Assembly (NCBI GenBank): GCA_900541395.1
Contig: UQJT01000025.1
Span: 1 to 37,034, forward strand
Length of the DNA stretch: 37,034 bases
Source of the DNA: an uncultured Desulfovibrio sp.
GTDB taxonomy: Bacteria > Desulfobacterota > Desulfovibrionia > Desulfovibrionales > Desulfovibrionaceae
Direction of reading: 5' to 3'
The translations under genes and the position numbers were made by a program. Positions 32,260 through 37,034 of this stretch are shown piece by piece; positions within the stretch are counted from its first letter, which is position 1; every line of letters starts with the position of its first letter. The notes below the pieces were generated by a model. It had not been told where the DNA came from, searched no databases, and saw only the letters and a list, made by a program, of their open reading frames with translations.

Positions 32260-34449
32260 ATGCTTGGCAGGCTTGCGCGCGCCCTGTTGCGCCTGTTTTT
32301 CCGGGTGGAGGTCCGTGGCCGTGAACATTACGCCGCCGCGGGCGAACGGGTGCTTATCGTCATCAATCCCGGTTCTCTGCTGGACCCGTTGCTTATCGGC
32401 GCTCTGCTGCCCGATCGCATTACCCTGGCCGTGGACCGGGCCGTGGCCCGCAAGTGGTGGATGCGTCCCATCCTGGCTCTGACCGACACTATTCAGGTGG
32501 ATTTTTCCGCCCCCACGTCCACGCTTTCCCTGGTGCGGGCCATCGAAACCCACAAGCGCTGCATGGTGTTCCACGGCGGCCGCTTTCAGAACGATCCTCG
32601 CTTTATGCGCATTCTGGAAGCCACGGGCCTCATCGCCGAAAAAGCCCGCGCCACACTGCTGCCCATCCGTATCGACGGGGCGGCCTACTCGCGTTTTTCC
32701 TATTTTCGCCACAAGGTGCGTCTGCGCTGGTTCCCCAAGGTTACCCTGACCATACTGCCGCCGCAGAAGCTGGAAGCTCCGGCCGATTTACCCCCGCGTC
32801 AACGCCGCCATCATACGGCCGTGCAATTGTACAGCCTGATGACGGACCTTTTGTACGGCTCCACCGACATCAGTCGCAATCTGCTCCAGTCCGTTATGGA
32901 CGCCGTGGCCGTATACGGGCGTTCCTATACCATCGCCGAGGATCAGGACCGCCACACACTGACCTATGGGGAGTTGTCGCTCAAATTTCAGGTTTTGGGC
33001 CGCGCCCTGGGTCGGGTATTCGCCGGAGAGGAGCGGGTGGGCTTCATGCTGCCCAGTTCTTTGCCCGGCGTGGTGGCTTTTCTGGGCCTGCACGTCACGG
33101 GCAAGGTCCCGGCCATGCTCAATTTCACGGCCGGAGCAGCACCCGTGACCTCAGGCTGTCGCACGGTGGGGCTCAAGTCCGTGCTCACCTCGCGCAAGTT
33201 CATTCAACTGGGTGATCTGCAACCCTTGGAAAACGCTCTGCGCGAAGCGGGACTACGCATCGTATATCTTGAAGACGTGGCCGCCGACCTGTCCTTGGGG
33301 GACAAAATCGGCGGCTTTGCGGCCGCTTGGCTGCGCCGCGCTCCCCGCACTCCGGCGGAAGCGCCGGTGGCCATTCTGTTCACCTCCGGCACCGAGGGCA
33401 TGCCCAAGGCGGTGTTTATGAGCCACCGCAACGCCAATGCCAACCGCGAACAAATGTTGTCCATCGTCAACGTCAACGCCGGTGACCGCCTGTTCAATTG
33501 TCTGCCCATGTTCCATACCTTCGGGTTGGGTATCGGCACTCTGCTGCCTCTGGTCAGCGGCATGCGGGTTTTCTTCTACCCCTCGCCCCTGCATTACCGG
33601 ATTGTGCCCCAACTTTTTTACGAAAGTCTGTCCACGGTCATTTGCGGCACGGATACCTTTTTTGCCGGATATGCCCGTTACGGCAGCCCCTATGACTTTT
33701 TCAACGCCCGCCTGGTCATCGCCGGGGCCGAAAAAATGCGCGAGTCCACGGCCGCCACCTGGAAGGAAAAGTACGGAGTGCGCATGTTTGAGGGGTACGG
33801 CGCCACCGAAACCTCGCCGGTCATCGCGGTCAATACTCCGGCCAACAACAAGCCGGGCAGCGTGGGCCGCCTGGCGCCGGGCATGAGCTATCGACTCAAG
33901 CCGGTGCCGGGTCTGGACGGGGACGAAGGGGAGAACGTGGGCGATCTGTGGGTCAAGGGCGACAACGTCATGCTCGGCTACATGCGGGCCGAAAGGCCCG
34001 GCGTGCTGGAGCCGCCCGTGGACCCGGACGCATTCCCGGCCGACGATTCCGGGGACGGCAGCGCGGGGTGGTATGATACCGGCGACATCGTGCATGTGGA
34101 CGCGGAAAATTTCATCTTCATCAAGGGGCGGGCCAAGCGTTTCGCCAAGGTGGGCGGCGAGATGATCTCGCTGGCGGCGGTGGAAAGCGCCCTGCGCGAT
34201 CTGTGGCCCGACGCGACCCTGGGCGTGGTGGCCGTGCCCGATGCGCGCAAGGGCGAACAACTGGTCCTGATTATCGAGGGCGAAGACGTAAGCACGGGGC
34301 GCATCGCCGCCCATTTCGCGGCCAAGGGGCTGTCGCCTCTGTGGACGCCCCGGCGTATCCTCAGCGTCAAACACGCGCCGGTGCTCGGCGCCGGCAAGTT
34401 CGACTACATGGCGGCCAAACGCATGGCCATGGAAAACGCGGCGGATTGA
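32260..34449 (+). CDS. Aas-like bifunctional acyltransferase / acyl-ACP synthetase with degenerate acyltransferase motifs
   Basis: The start at ATG 32260 has AAGGAG 5 bases upstream; 729 residues (E. coli Aas has 719). The N-terminal ~200 residues align by eye to PlsC-like acyltransferases, but the catalytic HX4D motif reads N36-P37-GSLL-D42, with Pro in place of His, and the substrate motif FPEG reads FHGG (104-107). The C-terminal half is an intact adenylating enzyme: LFTSGTEGMPKAV near 375, YGATETSPV near 513, YDTGDI, RAKRFAKVGGEMI, and the catalytic Lys in GAGKFDY near 713. It should activate a fatty acid; acyl transfer by this polypeptide is doubtful. It follows the Mla genes by 192 bp of noncoding DNA without obvious repeats. 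Confidence 0.88.
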   Translation: MLGRLARALLRLFFRVEVRGREHYAAAGERVLIVINPGSLLDPLLIGALLPDRITLAVDRAVARKWWMRPILALTDTIQVDFSAPTSTLSLVRAIETHKRCMVFHGGRFQNDPRFMRILEATGLIAEKARATLLPIRIDGAAYSRFSYFRHKVRLRWFPKVTLTILPPQKLEAPADLPPRQRRHHTAVQLYSLMTDLLYGSTDISRNLLQSVMDAVAVYGRSYTIAEDQDRHTLTYGELSLKFQVLGRALGRVFAGEERVGFMLPSSLPGVVAFLGLHVTGKVPAMLNFTAGAAPVTSGCRTVGLKSVLTSRKFIQLGDLQPLENALREAGLRIVYLEDVAADLSLGDKIGGFAAAWLRRAPRTPAEAPVAILFTSGTEGMPKAVFMSHRNANANREQMLSIVNVNAGDRLFNCLPMFHTFGLGIGTLLPLVSGMRVFFYPSPLHYRIVPQLFYESLSTVICGTDTFFAGYARYGSPYDFFNARLVIAGAEKMRESTAATWKEKYGVRMFEGYGATETSPVIAVNTPANNKPGSVGRLAPGMSYRLKPVPGLDGDEGENVGDLWVKGDNVMLGYMRAERPGVLEPPVDPDAFPADDSGDGSAGWYDTGDIVHVDAENFIFIKGRAKRFAKVGGEMISLAAVESALRDLWPDATLGVVAVPDARKGEQLVLIIEGEDVSTGRIAAHFAAKGLSPLWTPRRILSVKHAPVLGAGKFDYMAAKRMAMENAAD

Positions 34450-34485
34450 GTTTTTTACACGAGCTGATAACAAACTGGAGTGAGC

Positions 34486-35436
34486 ATGGATTTCCTGCAC
34501 GACCGTCTTAAGCGGATGTTGCCGCTTGTACGTTCCCTAGATACGCAATTGGGAGAAAAAATCAGGACTGAATCTGTGACTCATCAGGAAATGTTACGGA
34601 TTCTCCATAGTTGTGAATCTCTCCTTTATCGTCTTTGTATTGAAAGCGATACTTGTCGACGGGATGCCCTTGAGGAACACAGGCGGCGTCTGGCCTCCAT
34701 CATGCCCGACAATCCGGCGGCGAAGGGGTGGAAGGTTTTTTCCCAGAATGACGAGGACGGCATTCTACAAGAGTGCCTGCGCCGGCTTTCTCCTGCCAAA
34801 ACATTCATGGAGTTCTGCTGCGGAGATGGATTGGAAAACAATACGCATTTTTTATTGCTGCAAGGATTTCGCGGCGTATGGTTGGATGGCAGCCAGAACA
34901 ATATTGAGCATATCCGGACGGGATTGGGCGGCCTGAAATTTAATAATTTATGGGTACGCCAAGATTTTTTGACATTGGATAATATTTCGGATTTGTTGCG
35001 CAGTTCTTTAGAGTTCTTGGGGCTGGACGATCTGGATGTCTTTTCTTTGGATGTGGATGGAAACGATATATATTTTGCTGAGTATATTCAAGAAATGGTA
35101 CACCCAAAAATTTTAATTGTGGAGTATAACGGCAAATTTCCGCCTCCCCTTTCGCTTTCCATTGAGTATAACCCGGAACATACATGGCAGAGAGACGACT
35201 TTCATGGGGCATCATTGCAGAAATTTGTAGATGTACTGGATCGGTATATGCTTGTAGCCTGTAACGTGGTGGGCGTTAACGCTTTTTTTGTGCGGAAAGA
35301 TGTGGCTTCCGGATTTACAGAGTATCCTGTGGAGTTGGTATATCAACCTCCCCGGTTGGGCCTTACCGGATATCCGGTTTATCATGCGGCGAGCTTCAAA
35401 TGGCTGAAGCAGATACTGGGCCGGGAACAGGATTGA
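34486..35436 (+). CDS. FkbM-like SAM-dependent methyltransferase-fold protein
   Basis: Protein of 316 residues, soluble. The glycine motif EFCCGDGLENNTHFLLLQGF followed by RGVWLDGS is the family's SAM site, and DVFSLDVDGNDIYF followed by ILIVEYNGKF are the next two core strands. The N-terminal ~90 residues are helical and unassigned. GGAG lies 5 bases before ATG 34486. Base use is visibly AT-richer than all genes to the left, suggesting transfer. Such proteins often occur in surface-glycan loci; here there is no glycosyltransferase next to it, so the substrate is unknown. Confidence 0.78.
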   Translation: MDFLHDRLKRMLPLVRSLDTQLGEKIRTESVTHQEMLRILHSCESLLYRLCIESDTCRRDALEEHRRRLASIMPDNPAAKGWKVFSQNDEDGILQECLRRLSPAKTFMEFCCGDGLENNTHFLLLQGFRGVWLDGSQNNIEHIRTGLGGLKFNNLWVRQDFLTLDNISDLLRSSLEFLGLDDLDVFSLDVDGNDIYFAEYIQEMVHPKILIVEYNGKFPPPLSLSIEYNPEHTWQRDDFHGASLQKFVDVLDRYMLVACNVVGVNAFFVRKDVASGFTEYPVELVYQPPRLGLTGYPVYHAASFKWLKQILGREQD

Positions 35437-35455
35437 GCCCTAAGGAACGCGGAGC

Positions 35456-35920
35456 ATGGCCACCCAAAAACGCGTAAAGGAATCTTTTTCGGTTATCGGC
35501 AAGGAGGGCTCGACGCGAGACGGGGAACAGTTTGTGCGGAAGCTGTGGGCTGAAGTGGAAACCCGTTTTTCCGAAGTGGCGTCCTTGGCGAAAAAAGACG
35601 AAAACGGCGGCATAGTCGGCTTGTGGGGGGTGATGTCCGACCTGTCGCGTTCTTTTCAACCTTGGGAAGATAATTTTACCAAAGGATTGTACCTGGCCGG
35701 AGTGGAAGTGCCGGATGACGCCGAGGCTCCCGACGGATGGGTGAAATGGACTGTGCCGGGGTACGAATACGTGTATGCCGTCAACGCGGGCATAGATGTC
35801 TTCGCCGAGGTTTTGCAACAGCTTGCGGAAAATGGTGTTTCCCTGATCGGGGCGGTTCATGATTTTCATGATCCGAAAGACGGGCGCGACTACGTGTATT
35901 TCCCCATCCGCCGCCTGTGA
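35456..35920 (+). CDS. GyrI-like small-molecule-binding domain protein
   Basis: Free-standing effector-binding domain of 154 residues, related to the AraC/BmrR C-terminal ligand-binding fold. The block FVRKLWAEVETRFSEVASLA followed by GLWGVMSD, the FTKGLYLAGVEV strand and WTVPGYEYVYAV, are typical. There is no DNA-binding domain. It lies 19 bp after the methyltransferase gene with intermediate base composition, and may be cotranscribed with it. Role and ligand are unknown. Confidence 0.8.
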   Translation: MATQKRVKESFSVIGKEGSTRDGEQFVRKLWAEVETRFSEVASLAKKDENGGIVGLWGVMSDLSRSFQPWEDNFTKGLYLAGVEVPDDAEAPDGWVKWTVPGYEYVYAVNAGIDVFAEVLQQLAENGVSLIGAVHDFHDPKDGRDYVYFPIRRL

Positions 35921-36006
35921 GGAATTTTTTCGCCTAGCTTTTTGTAGCTCACTGAATTCTATCGAGATGTAAGAGCTTGCAGCGGAAGTAAGTTTTGAAA
36001 AATTGC

Positions 36007-36025
36007 AATGAAAATAAAATTCATT
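36007..36025. promoter_or_regulatory. Candidate Fur box upstream of flavodoxin
   Basis: AATGAA and TTCATT are inverted around AATAAAA. The central 15 bases, TGAAAATAAAATTCA, match the 7-1-7 Fur consensus at 10 of 14 positions by my count. The site ends 3 bp before the -35 of the promoter at 36029-36057, where a repressor would block RNA polymerase. Flavodoxin is commonly iron-repressed, which supports the reading. Confidence 0.52.
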
Positions 36026-36028
36026 TTC

Positions 36029-36057
36029 TTGACCTTGGCACTTTAATAGCGCATAAC
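36029..36057 (+). promoter_or_regulatory. Flavodoxin promoter
   Basis: TTGACC (36029-36034, 5 of 6), a 17-nt spacer, and CATAAC (36052-36057, 4 of 6). The predicted start is near 36064, leaving a ~190-nt leader that contains a hairpin at 36117-36143 and a short ORF. The rest of the 333-bp gap (35921-36006) is AT-rich without further motifs. Confidence 0.6.
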
Positions 36058-36140
36058 GGACCTACGCCCGCTCCGGGGGGCGAAAAACGACTGCGGCCGT
36101 GATATCTTGTCTGAGAAGCATAGGAAGGGGAGCTTCCTCT

Positions 36141-36700
<560 letters not shown>

Positions 36701-36769
36701 GCCCTGAGTAAACGCCTCCCCTCCGGGGGGAAACTGTGGATTGCTTGCTGTGGTCCGTGCGGTTCGGGT

Positions 36770-36796
36770 GGTCCGGCCGTGCGGACCGGTCGTTTT
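36770..36796 (+). terminator. Weak terminator candidate after flavodoxin
   Basis: GGTCCG (36770-36775) pairs with CGGACC (36782-36787) around a 6-nt loop; TTTT follows after 5 bases. The gap between stem and T-run makes it a poor fit, but it is the only such structure between fld and the next promoter. Confidence 0.3.
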
Positions 36797-36920
36797 AAGA
36801 CGGTATCGGCCTTCCTGTCGTTTTCGGAGGGGGAGGCGGCAAGTTTGGAAAATAAAAATTCAAAACAGGTCTTGTCGAATGTGAGATAAGTCCTATTTAA
36901 TACTCCGGAATGATGAGACT

Positions 36921-36995
36921 AAAAAGTTTCCGTCGCAAAAAGATCCAAAAAACCTCAAAAAAGTATTTGACAGACGAGTCGAGTGAGGGCATAAC
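36921..36995 (+). promoter_or_regulatory. Strong promoter with phased A-tracts, firing out of the window
   Basis: TTGACA (36967-36972, perfect) and CATAAC (36990-36995) are separated by exactly 17 nt. Upstream are A-tracts at 36921-36925, 36937-36941, 36947-36952 and 36957-36962; the last three are spaced ~10 bp apart, as in curved DNA or UP elements. An inverted repeat (GACGAGT 36973-36979, ACTCGTC 36994-37000) spans spacer and -10. After the start, a small hairpin (GGAGC-AAAA-GCTCC, 37017-37030) begins the transcript. This architecture is typical of rRNA or other stable-RNA promoters; the gene is outside the window. The remaining bases from 36701 hold no gene. Confidence 0.65.
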
Positions 36996-37034
36996 TCGTC
37001 TTCGCCGCTGCGGCACGGAGCAAAAGCTCCCCGC

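Overview
The window is GC-rich and comes from a Gram-negative bacterium, most likely a member of the Desulfovibrionaceae. The best single clue is the 148-residue flavodoxin at the right end: it has Desulfovibrio length and carries Trp60 and Tyr98, the FMN-stacking residues of that genus's flavodoxins. The capsule, heptose, Mla and RlpA genes fit an outer-membrane organism. The species call is inference from protein character; no rRNA gene lies inside the window.

Layout. 1-6.0 kb: a polyamine cluster on the minus strand (arginine decarboxylase speA, a saccharopine-dehydrogenase-like carboxy(nor)spermidine dehydrogenase, carboxynorspermidine decarboxylase nspC), with long repeat-filled gaps between genes and a decayed membrane-protein frame at its far end. 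6.0-7.2 kb: DNA polymerase IV. 7.2-10.8 kb: rfbA-rfbC-kpsC (minus), surface polysaccharide. 10.9-12.8 kb: azlC-azlD-rlpA (minus), with 4-nt overlaps. 12.9-14.2 kb: cheX, and divergent from it a TPR protein. 14.3-19.7 kb: an SbcD/SbcC-like pair (yhaO-yhaN). 19.9-23.8 kb: an MFS transporter, then a zinc/manganese-type ABC importer. 24.0-25.7 kb: an SMR efflux gene divergent from a LysR regulator, separated by 443 bp of structured DNA. 25.9-34.4 kb: an M50 protease, trpS, heptose adenylyltransferase, an Mla phospholipid-transport operon with a PqiC-type lipoprotein, and an Aas-like acyltransferase/acyl-ACP synthetase. 34.5-35.9 kb: an AT-richer FkbM-like methyltransferase gene and a GyrI-like ligand-binding protein. 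36.0-36.7 kb: flavodoxin behind a candidate Fur-controlled promoter. 36.9 kb to the end: a very strong-looking promoter with phased A-tracts firing out of the window, possibly towards an rRNA or other stable-RNA operon.

The most unusual content is between the genes. Three gaps (about 1.93-2.29, 19.69-19.88 and 30.09-30.41 kb) are arrays of perfect hairpins built from the same modules. Two of them share a ~136-nt core whose five stems differ in sequence but remain paired in both copies. A second family of intergenic repeats flanks speA on both sides, with a third partial copy at the left edge; one of its hairpins has been completely re-paired between copies. A third motif occurs in inverted orientation on both sides of the SMR gene. 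Because copies occur in both orientations relative to the neighbouring genes, I read them as mobile or structured repeat elements, not gene-specific leaders. I cannot name them.

Other points worth attention: the Aas-like protein has lost the catalytic His and the FPEG motif of its acyltransferase half; the YhaN-like ATPase has a predicted transmembrane pair at the apex of its coiled coil where a zinc hook would be expected; the polyamine cluster lacks any putrescine-forming enzyme in the window; and the flavodoxin start overlaps the stop of a 38-codon leader ORF. All motif calls were made by reading; no database search or folding program was run.
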